NCBI RefSeq assembly: GCF_003369915.1
Contig: NC_046675.1
Location: 7,626,001 to 7,690,000, forward strand
DNA: 64,000 bases
Source of the DNA: Drosophila miranda
Taxonomy: Eukaryota > Arthropoda > Insecta > Diptera > Drosophilidae
Direction: 5' to 3'
Shown here: positions 49,415-61,492 of the stretch, piece by piece
How the letters are laid out: each line of letters opens with the position of its first letter
How positions within the stretch are numbered: position 1 is the first letter of the stretch
The notes under the pieces: model-generated
The model's input: only the letters and a program-made list of their open reading frames with translations
Databases searched by the model: none
What the model was told of the DNA's origin: nothing
Program-made: the position numbers and the translations under genes

Positions 49415-50520
49415 CGAGGGGGAACGTTGTGAGTTGCTGCGGACACCGCAACTCTACGGTTATACCCGATACTAAGTCAGTATGGCTCTCCTCCGGCAGA
49501 CGCCGCTAATATTAAACGACACGACAAAGAGTGCGTGTGAGAGAGACAGAAAATCAGTCTGAGCGTGACGTCGGGCGCTGCGTAGCCACTGCAAATTGAT
49601 TTGTTCCTATTGGCTATAAAAATGATCTGATCTGATCCAGATTCAGCAATCTGATAGATATGGTCATTATCTATGATTCTGCGTTTTTAGTTTTCTCGAA
49701 TGTGCAATATTGTGGATGCAACAGATTTTCGTCCTTTGTGTGGGCGGAAGGGGGTGGGGCGAAATTTTGAGATACACGTTTTATAGTAAGATCTAACAGG
49801 AGTGCGGATACCAAGTTTGGTTACTCTAGCTTTAATAGTCTCTGAGATTTTTGAATATCCCCAGATTTTCTTCCTTTGCGGGGGCGGAAGGGGGTGTGGC
49901 GAAATTTTGAAACAAACTCGTCTCGGTCCGATATATTAGGAGTGTGGATACCAAATTTGGTTGCTCTAGCTTTTGTAGTCTCTGAGATCTAGGCGCTAAT
50001 GTTTTACTCTAAGCAAAGCCGCCTATGCTACGTGTGTGTTAGAGAGAGACAGGGCGAGAAAAAATGATATTGTTTTCTTGATGCTGGCTATAATAATAAT
50101 ACGATCCAATTCAGATTCCGCAGTCTTAAAGATATGGTCATTCTCTACAACTCGACGTTTTTGGTTTTCTCATATCTTTAAAATTGTGGATGCCACATAT
50201 TTTCGTTCTTTGTGGGGGCGGAAGTGGGCGGGGCGAAGTTTTGAAATATTTTTGTAGCAGTGACATATCACAGAAGTCTGGATCCAAAACATCGTTGCTC
50301 TAGCTCTTATAGTCTTTGAGCACTAGGCGCTGAAGGGGACGGACAGACGGACGGACGGACAGACGGACAGACAGACAGGGCCCAATCGACTCGGCTATTG
50401 ATGCTGATCAAGAATATATATACTTTATGGGGTCGGAAACGATTCCTTCTGGACGTTACACACATCCACTTTTACCACAAATCTAATATACCCCAATACT
50501 CATTTTGAGTATCGGGTATA
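49415..50520 (+). mobile_element. DINE-1/INE-1-like (SGM-type) element
   Basis: About 1.1 kb present here and absent at the homologous point near 60171, where an A-run is directly followed by CAAAAATGC. It has the marks of this Helitron-related family: an ACGG/ACAG tetranucleotide tract (50338-50377), then CGACTCGGCTATTGATGCTG and TATACTTTATGGGGTCGGAA. The 3' end is GAGTATCGGGTATAA. No ORF. It inserted after the larger duplication or was lost from the other copy. Confidence 0.85.
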
Positions 50521-51842
50521 ACAAAAATGCTTTATATTCAAGTGAGCAAAATGCCAACCATGAGCAACAGGCCTTGTAAATCGTTAATCAGCTCTTTGTA
50601 CTATTTTAAATCTGAGAGGCTTGATCATGTTCGCTTCAAGTCTTATTGGTTTTCGGATCCTGTGTCGTTTCATTTGGAATACGGGTTGTTTCACTTACGA
50701 TTAGCTACATATAGTATACAATAGTTTATTTTTTCATCTTAAGCCTATTCTTAAATTCTTAAATTGTGTGAAAACTATTCACAATCCACTACAATCCTAC
50801 TATGTATATTCGTAAAAATAATTGACTGTTCTTTCCAGCAATAATGTAGATTCTATTCTCGTTTCATATATAGTAAAAATACATACAAAAGTTCTATAAA
50901 AAATCCGCATGCGAATACTGGACCGGCAAGTTGTTTATGTGTGTGTGTTTGTGGTGTGTTTTGTTTTTTTTTTGTACAACATTACCTAACTTAAAGTTGG
51001 AATTCGGATTCGGAATCGGCTGAAAAATGCTTGCAAATGCTGCAAGTTGTCACATTTCGGGTACAAAAGATTAACAAAAGGTGGAAAAGCGAACATAGTG
51101 TTCCCATTTCGTTGTCCAAAAATCGTTGTTGTTTTTGTTTTTGTGTGTTGTTGTGTTGCACATTGTCAATAATCTATATTCTATATAATAACTGCGTCAA
51201 GTTTCGTTAAGTTTAATGGAGTATGAAATCTTCACGTTTGTCAGGGTGTTTGTGGTCAACGGGGGTCAGGTCAAGGGAGATCAAATTATTCAAAATTGGA
51301 AAAGAATTAACATTACAAATAGCTTTATGCATCGTCAGAGGTTCAGGGTCAGGACTAACTACTGAGACTTTCACTTGGTTGAGAGTTTCTTTGTACTGCT
51401 CAAGCGTCAAGACTCAAGACAGAGTTGCGATTGGGGCAAAACTTTCGAGCAATCCTTTACAATTATTGGCATAGATTTATTCGAAAATCGACCACAGATT
51501 AATAAGGACTACAAAAAGATTCAAAGTAAGCTTAACTGGAGAGAAATGAGATCTCCAAAGTAATAAAATGTATAAATTCTGATTTTCAATCAGTTTAGAT
51601 GGGTATTGGGCACGGGTACAACTGACAAATGATTACCGAAAATGTTCTTAGGGATACGTTTAAGCGTAGCAAGGGGGCTTCTTTCCTATACTATGTAGCG
51701 TGGGCCTAGCACTAAGTGTATGCTGTTTAATTATGCGCGTGTGTGTGGGTGTGCGTGCCACATCCATGGCTACTACTGTGGTGCTGCATGGTATGTGGTT
51801 TGTGCAAATCGAAGAGAGCGGGGCGGCTTGGGCTTTGCCCCT

Positions 51843-54123
51843 TTAAATGATGCGGTTGACCAGCGGCATCTTGCGGCGATTGTATGTGGTCGGCTGTGGC
51901 TGCGCCTGTGTCTGCACCAGCTGCTGCACCTTCACCTTCTGGCCATACTGCTGCTCCAGCTCGCCGGCGGGACCGATGGCATAGTTGATGTCCAGACGCG
52001 CACGCTTCGCCTGCTGCTGCTGCTGGTGGTGGTAGCCGTTGTGGTTCGCATTCAGATCGGCCGGATTCAGCTCGATGATGTGTGTGCCTTGGCCACTGGC
52101 TATGGCGCGGCGCACTGCCTCCTTATCGTCCTCGATGTCGATGGCATCGTACAGTTGTTCGTCGACCTGGAAGATTGGGAATGAAAGCGTTAGCAAAGGG
52201 CTGTTCAGAGCGGGGATAACAAGGCTAGATACCTTCTCGTATAGCAACGAAGACTTCTCGACCAGGTGCCTTTCCAAACTCACCTCAATGTCAAAGTCGC
52301 TGCTCTTCTGGCGGAGCAGGACGTGGTCAAGGGGCAGGTGATGGCTCGACTGGCTGGCAGCGGAGTGGCTGGCGAGTAGCTCTTCCTCGGCCTCGAATTC
52401 GCCCAGCATATCGTCGTCCTCATCCTCGTCCACGACATCTTCGTCCTCCTCAACGAGCATCGCATCCACAAGGGTGTCGTCGAAGTCCTGCTCCTCCAGA
52501 TCGGAGGACTCTTCGATCTCCGACGTCGAATCGAGCTCCACATCGGAGTCGGCCGATCCGTGCTTCATCTCGCCGCGCTCCAACGACTCCAGGTGCTCCG
52601 GATAGACCATGGCGCAGCGTATGGCCTGTGGATCCTTGCGCGACCACTTCTGCACCTCCCCGTCCATCTTGGTGATGCGCTTCGGGTTCATGGCCCAGCG
52701 GCAGCCCTTGCGCTGATTGCCGTTCGTGGCCGGGCGCTCGATCTCCTCGAAGCACTTGTTCAGCCACAGATTGTGCCGCACGCTGTTCTTCCAGCCACTC
52801 GGCGCATTCTCGAAGTACGGAAAGTGCTGGCACAGGAAACTGTAGATCTCCGAGACGGGCAGCGAGCCGGCCCGCGAGTTCTTCAGGGCCAGCGCGATGA
52901 GGCAGGAGTATGAGTAGGCCGGCTTGGGGAAGGCGCTGCCCACGACAGGCAGCTTGACCTTCTGCTGCAGCGGCTTGACGAGACCAGCACTGCCGCTGCT
53001 GTTGTTGGCGATGTTGACCAGGTTGCTGCCATTGCTGAGCGGCGAGGAGGAGGCCAGCGACGAGCCGGACGAGCCATGGCGAGCCCATGCTCTGCATCTG
53101 GTGGTGCGGCGAATGGGCCGCCGAGGCGATGCTCTTTGGTGTGGTACTCCCCTGCTGCAGCAGGCCGCGCTTGGAGGCCTCCTCCCGCTTCAGGACCATG
53201 CCGTTGCCCGAACTCGGGGACGAACCGTTGGGGGACTTGGCCGACGACTGGTGCTTCAGCTTCTGGTAGGCGGCGCTGTTGGCGAAGGTTAGGCCCCCGA
53301 TGCCGGGCGCCAGCTTGATCGTGTTGGTGGAGACGCCTCCGGTGGTGAGCTGGTTGGAGGAGGTCTTTGAGGTCTTGTTGCCGCCCTCCTCAGACGGACT
53401 GGACTGCGACTGGGCCCTGCGCAGCTCCGTGCCCAGATCCTTGCGCACCGCATCCACCGCCGAGGAGTTTCGGCGCTGCAGCACCGAGTTGGTGGCCATA
53501 GTGGCCGGTGCCGTGCTCCCGGTGCCGGTTACCACCGAAATCTGTTTGGGTATGTGTGCGCTCACTTGCTCCCGGCGCAGCGATCCAGCGCTGACCTTCA
53601 TCTGGGCCGGCGAGAAGGTCAGATGTGACTTGTGCTGGTCCCGGTCCCCGCATGGCGATGCCGGCACGGCCCGCGACTGTGTGGAAGTGGCTGCCGTGCC
53701 CCTGCGCGGCGACCCCAGCATGGAGGAGGCCGAGCAGGCAGCGGAGTTGATCAGCGGCATCACCGAAAAGGGATTCACGCAGGGCCCCAGATCGGCGTAG
53801 TAGTCGGTGTTCGACCAGAAGTTGGCCGAGGAGCCCATCCACTTGGCCGTGGGCGAGGCGTGCAGCGTGCTGCTGGCCAGGAAATTGGCGTTGGCGTTGT
53901 ATGCCACCGGCAGGTTGCTGCCGCTGCTCGTGTTGTTGTTGATGGCCGAAATCGTCTCCAGGGCGTGGTCCAGCGAGGTCAGGTCGCTAGAGGTAGCCAA
54001 TGTGCTGGCTATCTCCGCCCAGATGTCCACGTCCAGCATGTCCTGCATCGAGTCGGACACGTAAAAGTCCAGCGAAGGGCCAGCCGCATCCTGCAAGGGA
54101 TAGTTAATGTACATTTGAGTCAC
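51843..54123 (-). pseudogene. jumu: jumeau copy 1, 5'-truncated and frameshifted
   Basis: Recognisable exons: 51843..52166 and 52284 up to about 54093. The 117-nt intron (52167-52283) has GTGAGT and CAG ends. The long exon encodes the jumu N-terminal region (DMLDVDIWAEIASTLATSSD onward) and the forkhead domain ([17 protein letters not shown], then [10 protein letters not shown]). Relative to copy 2, a 4-nt insertion near 53073-53076 shifts the frame just before the forkhead. The forkhead also has Ser-to-Trp in the recognition helix ([10 protein letters not shown]), plus Q-to-P, K-to-E, E-to-K and E-to-G changes. An acceptor-like TTGCAG lies just before DAAGPSL (near 54093), so the true start exon is probably missing; the sequence upstream ends at a duplication junction. 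Most likely a decaying duplicate. An assembly error could explain only the frameshift. Confidence 0.85.
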
Positions 54124-55061
54124 GAATCAATCAATCACGAATCTATTTTCCGAATCAATCGAGCAAACAAAACTTTCAGCGAAATTTATCGCGGGAATTT
54201 TGGCGCGACCAATGTTGTGCAACGTCTGCAAATGCACTTGCTACAGCAAGGTTGATTAACCAGAAGGTGAGGGCCAATAGAAACTGAGCGGAATCAAGAT
54301 AAGATAAATCTAGTCAGCAAGAGGGAGATGGCAAGTAATTTCTATATTTTTCACACTCACAAAAGTTTTCCGATTTACTTTTGAATACACATAAATTGGG
54401 GCTCCCGTTTGACGAAATGAAAATTAAACAAACGGGTTTTTATAGAACGAAACGACCCTTAATTGCCAAAAAGGAAAAAAGCAGATGGCTTATTGATGCA
54501 TTAACATAAACTTAACACCTATATCAGGGTAACTAAACTTTTGCTTTCTTTATAAATAATTTTATTTTAAACCAACCTCAAATTTGGCTCGGAAAAAATT
54601 GCCCAGAGCAACAACAATTTTCGTTTTGGTGCAAACAGCAAAAATATGTGAAAACTGGAGAACCTTAAAACGAAAATCCGCAAAAGTAAATGAAAAACGG
54701 AGCCTGCCTGATTATATTATATATACTTATATTCATATTCTATCAAATGCAAATCAAAACTAGAGCATATCGTATATTCTCCCACTGCACGCTTTTCCCT
54801 GTAAGGTTTCATCAAAGTGTCATACGGCCATAAGAGCAATAGATTCATGGCAGTGGTACGGGGGCGGGTATCTGCTTTTCGCTTACTTTCTGTTTTGTTT
54901 TCTGCCTCGTGCCACAACCTGCCGCAACTTTTTCAAGGCTCTCTGCTATCGCGTCTGCCCCGAATGTATGCTTTTCGGGTTTTCTTCTTACAAGGAATTG
55001 TCATTTCCCGCCCTTTGGTTTCCTTGGTATCCCCTCCACCCCCCTTTTACCACTTATCTCT
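54124..55061. other. Partial jumu upstream intron, cut at junction K
   Basis: AT-rich noncoding sequence upstream of the jumu copy 1 exon. It ends abruptly at 55062-55069, where the 3' flank of small gene C begins. No exon or promoter is recognised. Confidence 0.55.
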
Positions 55062-55069
55062 CGCAGCAG
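55062..55069. other. Duplication junction K
   Basis: CGCAGCA at 55062-55068 also occurs at 43826-43832. To its left is jumu intron sequence; to its right the sequence follows the 3' flank of the small gene (CCAACTTAATCTAACC). A 7-nt microhomology at the breakpoint. Confidence 0.8.
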
Positions 55070-55115
55070 CCAACTTAATCTAACCACAAATGGGCTGCGC
55101 GGAGCTGTTTCGGAA

Positions 55116-55449
55116 CTAATCGGACTTCAGCCCGAATAGGCAGAAGGCACACCCACCGCCGACCTGCAGGAGAATCGAATAAGTGTTGTAATAAATGGAT
55201 AAATGGGTTTTTTACGTCTACCTTGTTTCCCCATATGCCGGGCAGTGTCTTCATAACTTCAGCACTCTCCTTGAGCGACCCCTTGCACACCTTGCATTTC
55301 GGATCGTCATCTTCCTGCAACTCCTGAATCTTGCGGGCCGGTGGCAAACCAATGCCCAGGTTCGAGGAGTCTGGCACGTCCATATTGATGCCGCTATTTT
55401 TCGCCACCAGGTCGGCCTTCTTGACGATTTTCTTAATGTTGTCGGACAT
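55116..55449 (-). CDS. Small CxxC protein, copy C (91 aa)
   Basis: Exons 55449..55222 and 55163..55116 with the shared 58-nt intron. The frame is intact and both CxxC pairs (CKVC, CAFC) are present; the ending is FGLKSD. Its 3' flank is truncated by junction K shortly after the stop. About 40 nt of upstream sequence (around 55543, relative to the other copies) are deleted, which could affect its promoter. Confidence 0.8.
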
Positions 55450-55956
55450 TATACAAATCTTTTAAGCCTTTTGTAAGTTTTTTTTCGGGAACCAAAACTG
55501 AAAACGTTTACGTTCGGAACAACTCCAAAATGAAAATGATTTTAACAACAACAGTTTTGGGGAATTCAACTTGAAAAGTCAGTGTTGAAAAACACCGTCC
55601 AAGCAACGAGGGCTTAAATATTTCACACAGCTGTCTTTTCATCAAAGTACGATTCGTTTAATGGAAACACTGAAATCAGCAGACTTTTAGAAAGGGAAAA
55701 TTAAAGAATTGAAAAGGATTAACTTAAAGCAATCATACCCCAATGCGTATGTTTTTAGAATGCTATAAGTTAAACAATACATAATAATATGGAGAAACTA
55801 GTTCCCTATTGAACATTGAACCATTTTGAGAACTGAGTTCTATAGTCGATATTTTCAATGAATTTCCAATGGGTATTCTTTAGAGGCAGCCTCCCATGAC
55901 CTATAGGAAAATACCAGTGAATATTGATATCACGTTGGCACACATTAACAAAATAA

Positions 55957-56698
55957 TACACCTCGCTCAATCATCTGGCGCAGGCCGCACGAGCTGTGCT
56001 CCAGAACGGCGCCCAGATCTCCCAAATGTTGAGTGATCTGAACCGCGTGGATTTCCACAATATGCAGGTGAGTCGAGCAACGAATTACAACGAAGTTATT
56101 GGAGACTGAACAGCGCTCTTTGTGCCCGTGCAGGAACAGGCCGCCTGGGTGAGTCAGTGTGCCCCGGCTGTGGTTCAGAGATTGGAGAGCGACTTCAAGG
56201 CCGCCCTGCAGCAGCAGAGCTCGCTGGAGCAGTGGGCCAGCTGGCTGCAGCTCGTGGTCGAGTCGGCCATGGAGGAGTACACGGGCAAGCCGACATATGC
56301 GCGGGCCGCCCGCCAGTTCCTGCTCAAGTGGAGCTTCTACAGCTCGATGATCATCCGGGACTTGACGCTGCGCTCGGCCTCGAGCTTCGGCAGCTTCCAC
56401 CTGATAAGACTTCTGTTCGACGAGTACATGTTCTATCTGGTGGAGCACAAGATAGCCGAGGCGCAGCAGAAGACGGCCATAGCGGTCGTATGCGAACGCA
56501 TGGTAAGATTCCTTGGAATTGTACCCATAGCCCTCTTGATTCGCTAACAATCCCAATGTTCCCCAGAAGAAAGAGATGGACTTTGAATTTGAATGCCAGT
56601 TCGCGTACATCACCAGCGAAACGGAGCAGCAGAATACCCCCAGCTCGGTCAGCGGCGGGGATGTTGGCAACGAGGCGAAGCGACTGAAGCAGGAATGA
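55957..56698 (+). pseudogene. Rfx 3' fragment C (truncated, frame intact)
   Basis: Exon 8 end (55957..56067), exon 9 (56134..56502) and exon 10 (56567..56698). Unlike fragment B there is no frameshift, and the remaining codons stay open to the normal TGA. It lacks the DNA-binding domain and any start exon. One Val-to-Met change (HNMQ) is seen. It could make only a C-terminal dimerisation-region peptide, and only if a new promoter is used. Confidence 0.9.
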
Positions 56699-58718
56699 GT
56701 TGCTATGGAAGCGGAAGCGGAAGCGGAAGCAGTGAAACTAGTATTCATAGTAACCGAGTTTATGTAATCCGTAATGGTTATCCCGATCAGTGTGCACCTG
56801 TCCCCATGTCCCCATGTCACCCTGTCACCCATATTCAGCTCTGCATTTAATAGTCAAACCGTGTGTGGTACGTATCCGTGTTTTAGTTTGTATTCCTTAG
56901 TTCCCAGACCCTAAGCGTAGTCAGTCGATCAGTTTTAGTAGTAACATTTTAGGCAGACTCAAAGGACTCATAGCTCATGCAGAGGCAGCGCTAGCGCTGG
57001 CCGATGAGTGTGAGTTTGTATGAGTGAGCATTGCCCCCACATTGAAGTGAAGAGCCGTCCAGCAGGCAGGAGGCAACAGCAGGCGGCAGCAAGGCGCAAG
57101 CCGCAAGCAACGTCTGGCCTTGCCTGCCCGATCAACTGATCCGATCTGATCTCTGATCGATCCGTGTATTCATAAGATACATTTTAGTTTAAGTACATGT
57201 GCATTAATATCTGTAATTTACGTCTAATTGTCTACTGTCTACGTCTACGTCTACGATAATGTTAGTTCCCTTTGTTTGTTTAAGAGAGAGCGGAGAATGC
57301 ATCAGTTTTGTCTGGTTTCAACTATCTTGTATCTTGTATGTCACAGCGCACGGCGCACACTCGCACACATAGATACACAGATCACACACAACCACATACA
57401 CATGGAGCACCCACGCACACTGAAAGCGAAAGCGACAGCGACAGCGAAAGCTACAGTTCGATTTTATAGATTTTAGCGAAACAGCTTGCTCAACGAATTA
57501 ACAAAGTATCGGTATATCCAGCTCAAACATAAGCTAAGTAAACAACAGGCCTTAAATGTGCAAAGATCAACACTCAATTTTGAAACAATACAGTTTACCA
57601 TATACCTTATACCTTATACTCTATATGTATATGTATATCTATATAGTATACAATGTGTAGACTAAGAAACATGAATGTAATATGTATATTTTAACTACAA
57701 GTGGATGCTCTGGGGGAGCAGCATACAATATATTTTAACAGAGGCGCTTTTCAAAGTATTTGATGCCATTTTATGTGTACGAGTACAAGATGCAAACGAA
57801 CCAAAATACGATTTGCTTTGCACATCGAGTAACTAAGCGGATGCCTTCGTGCTCCATCCAACTGTCTAGTCCTAAAGCACACATCTGACATTATCTCTGC
57901 CTGGCACAAAAAAGAACGAACCAAATACCAACCACATATGTACATATTCGGCTCTTGACGAATCTGTCCGGTCTGGCAGGCGAATGGACGGCGACGGGCA
58001 CATTACATGTGCAAAAGCACGTGATATGAACACAGAGTTCCTCTCGCACTATTGTCCACTGTCCCGTCCACGCCTGCCACTCAGCCCAGGCAGCGAAGCT
58101 CAATTACGATCTGCTCAAAATGCAAATTGCTCAGCTAATACCTAAGTTTTATTGGTTGTTGAAGGAAAACAAATAACAAACTTTTGAAATGTCAAAACTA
58201 TTTATATACATATGTGAAATAAAAATTGTCCTCAAAAAATAACCGAAACCGAAACATGTCCTTCACCTGTATTCAATACTTTTTGGAGGGTATAAACACG
58301 CTTCATACTTGTGTAGATAGCTTCGATCTGTGCGACCGCAAAGTGTCTACCCTTGATGGAATTGGGAGAAGTGTATCGATGATATTTTTATCCGAAAACT
58401 ATTATAAATTCGGAGCAGTATGCTTCAATAGCTTCATAGGATCCAGCTTCAATAGCTCCATACCTTATTGACACCTTGGACGCTTTAGATTCTGGAAAAG
58501 GGCCCGCAGAAAACCGATCCCTCGTACCTCACCAATTAGAAGTGGGATGTACTCGTGTTGTTAGTTTATTTATTTATTTCTGTTATAATGTTTGTTATTT
58601 CTACTCAAGCCCAGAGTTTTTCTTTCTTCTTCTATCAATTTCCTGTATGTATGTGTAAATGTAGCGCAGCACCCAACTTAATCTAACCACAAATGGGCTG
58701 CGCGGAGCTGTTTCGGAA

Positions 58719-59052
58719 TTAATCGGACTTCAGCCCGAATAGGCAGAAGGCACACCCACCGCCGACCTGCAGGAGAATCGAATAAGTGTTTTAATAAATG
58801 GATAAATGGGTTTTTTACGTCTACCTTGTTTCCCCATATGCCGGGCAGTGTCTTCATAACTTCAGCACTCTCCTTGAGCGACTCCTTGCACACCTTGCAT
58901 TTCGGATCGTCATCTTCCTGCAAATCCTGAATCTTGCGGGCCGGTGGCAAACCAATGCCCAGGTTCGAGGAGTCTGGCACGTCCATATTGATGCCGCTAT
59001 TTTTCGCCACCAGGTCGGCCTTCTTGACGATTTTCTTAATGTTGTCGGACAT
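58719..59052 (-). CDS. Small CxxC protein, copy D (91 aa)
   Basis: Exons 59052..58825 and 58766..58719. The frame is intact and both CxxC pairs are kept. It differs from C at RKIQDLQED (Q-E-L elsewhere) and CKESLKE (CKGSLKE elsewhere). Upstream sequence is the fullest among the duplicates. This copy stands next to jumu copy 2, in the place expected for the ancestral gene. Confidence 0.82.
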
Positions 59053-59599
59053 AATGCAAATCTTTTAAATCTTTTGCAAGTTTTTTTTCGGGAACCAAAA
59101 CTGAAAACGTTTACGTTCGGAACAACTCCAAAATGAAAATGATTTTAGTAAAGGAAGCTAACAATTTGACAGGAAGCTCGTAGATGACCCAAAACAGTTT
59201 TGGGGAATTCAACTTGAAAAGTCAGTGTTGAAAAACACCGTCCAAGCAACCAGGGCTTAAATATTTCACACAGCTGTCTTTTCATCAAAGTACGATTCGT
59301 TTAATGGAAACACTGAAATCAGCAGACTTTTAGAAAGGGAAAATTAAAGAATTGAAAGGGATTAACTTAAAGCAATCATACCCTAATGCGTATGTTTTTA
59401 GAATGCTATAAGTTAAACAATACATAATAATATGGAGAAACTAGTTCCCTATTGAACATTGAACCATTTTGAGAACTGAGTTCTATAGTCGATATTTTCA
59501 ATGAATTTCCAATGGGTATTCTTTAGAGGCAGCCTCTAATGACCTATAGGAAAGTACCAGTGAATATTGATATCACGTTGGCACACATTTACAAAATAA

Positions 59600-61492
59600 A
59601 TGTTTTCCCTCAGTTGTTACGAAATATAGTATAGCATTCCCGTTCTAGAACCGATCGGCTGACATTTTTATAGTTTACAAAACGAATTAAACCAAACTGA
59701 TCAAAATCGGATTAGCTGCTAACAGAATACAGATAATTCGTGGGTTACACGATAAATATTTTTCCCCACACTGCAACTTTTTTTGATCTTTAAGAATTCC
59801 CCGCTCCATTCATATTCGGAAAAATGTACTAAAATTACCCTGGAATAAGGTTTTACCCACGTTTTATTCTTTTAATTTGTAGATATTTTTTTAATTTTTA
59901 TTGAATTTTTTTGGTTTAAATTTTTCAGTATCAACTCTATACAAAAATTGTTCACTCTTAGCTTAGGCATTTACATAGGTTTCTATCTGTATCCGGGTAT
60001 GGATATGGGTATCGGGTATGGATATAGGTATTGGTATCGGTATCGGTATAATTTGTTAAATGCTACTTAGGTGCTAGTATTACAACGAAAAAAAGTGTAT
60101 GAATGTTGTTGTATTGATTTCACTTGTGGAATATTTGAATGCAAAAGTTAAGAAAACAAAAAAAAAAAACAAAAATGCTTTATATTCAAGTGAGAAAATG
60201 CCAGTCATGAGCAACAGGCCTTGTAAATCGTTAATCAGCTCTTTGTACTATTTTAAATCTGAGAGGCTTGATCATGTTCGCTTCAAGTCTTATTGGTTTT
60301 CGGATCCTGTGTCGTTTCATTTGGAATACGGGTTGTTTCACTTACGATTAGCTACATATAGTATACAATAGTTTATTTTTTCATCTTAAGCCTATTCTTA
60401 AATTCTTAAATTGTGTGAAAACTATTTACAATCCACTACAATCCTACTATGTATATTCGTAAAAATAATTGACTGTTCTTTCCAGCAATAATGTAGATTC
60501 TATTCTCGTTTCATATATAGTACAAATACATACAAAAGTTCTATAAAAAATCCGCATGCGAATACTGGACCGGCAAGTTGTTTATGTGTGTGTGTTTGTG
60601 GTGTGTTTTGTTTTTTTTTTTTTTTACAACATTACCTAACTTAAAGTTGGAATTCGGATTCGGAATCGGCTGAAAAATGCTTGCAAATGCTGCAAATTGT
60701 CACATTTCGGGTACAAAAGATTAACAAAAGGTGGAAAAGCGAACATATTGTTCCCATTTCGTTGTCCAAAAATCGTTGTTGTTTTTGTTTTTGTGTGTTG
60801 TTGTGTTGCACATTGTCAATAATCTATATTCTATATAATAACTGCGTCAAGTTTCGTTAAGTTTAATGGAGTATGAAATCTTCACGTTTGTCAGGGTGTT
60901 TGTGGTCAACGGGGGTCAGGTCAAGGGAGATCAAATTATTCAAAATTGGAAAAAAATTAACATTACAAATAGCTTTATGCATCGTCAGAGGTTCAGGGTC
61001 AGGACTAACTACTGAGACTTTCACTTGGTTGAGAGTTTCTTTGTACTGCTCAAGCGTCAAGACTCAAGACAGAGTTGCGATTGGGGCAAAACTTTCGAGC
61101 AATCCTTTACAATTATTGGCATAGATTTATTCGAAAATCGACCACAGATTAATAAGGACTACAAAAAGATTCAAAGTAAGCTTAACTGGAGAGAAATGAG
61201 ATCTCCAAAGTAATAAAATGTATAAATTCTGATTTTCAATCAGTTTAGATGGGTATTGGGCACGGGTACAACTGACAAATGATTACCGAAAATGTTCTTA
61301 GGGATACGTTTAAGCGTAGCAAGGGGGCTTCTTTCCTATACTATGACGCGTGGGCCTAGCACTAAGTGTATGCTGTTTAATTATGCGCGTGTGTGTGGGT
61401 GTGCGTGCCACATCCATGGCTACTACTGTGGTGCTGCATGGTATGTGGTTTGTGCAAATCGAAGAGAGCGGGGCGGCTTGGGCTTTGCCCCT
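59600..61492. other. Spacer between small gene D and jumu copy 2
   Basis: Homologous to 48840-51842 without the DINE-1-like insertion. It holds the GGTATC minisatellite and T-rich tracts. No coding exon. Confidence 0.7.

Larger units (their letters stand above)
48840..51842. other. Spacer between small gene B and jumu copy 1
   Basis: Matches 59600-61492 apart from a 1.1 kb insertion (49415-50520). It holds a short GGTATC/GGTATT minisatellite (49225-49300), T-rich stretches and presumably the jumu 3' UTR. No coding exon is seen. Confidence 0.7.
55957..59599. repeat. Duplication unit U, copy C/D
   Basis: Third copy of the unit, starting at the same junction J (55956/55957) seen at 44760/44761. 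It contains Rfx fragment C and small gene D and continues into the jumu copy 2 flank. It lacks the solo LTR found in copy B. Confidence 0.95.
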
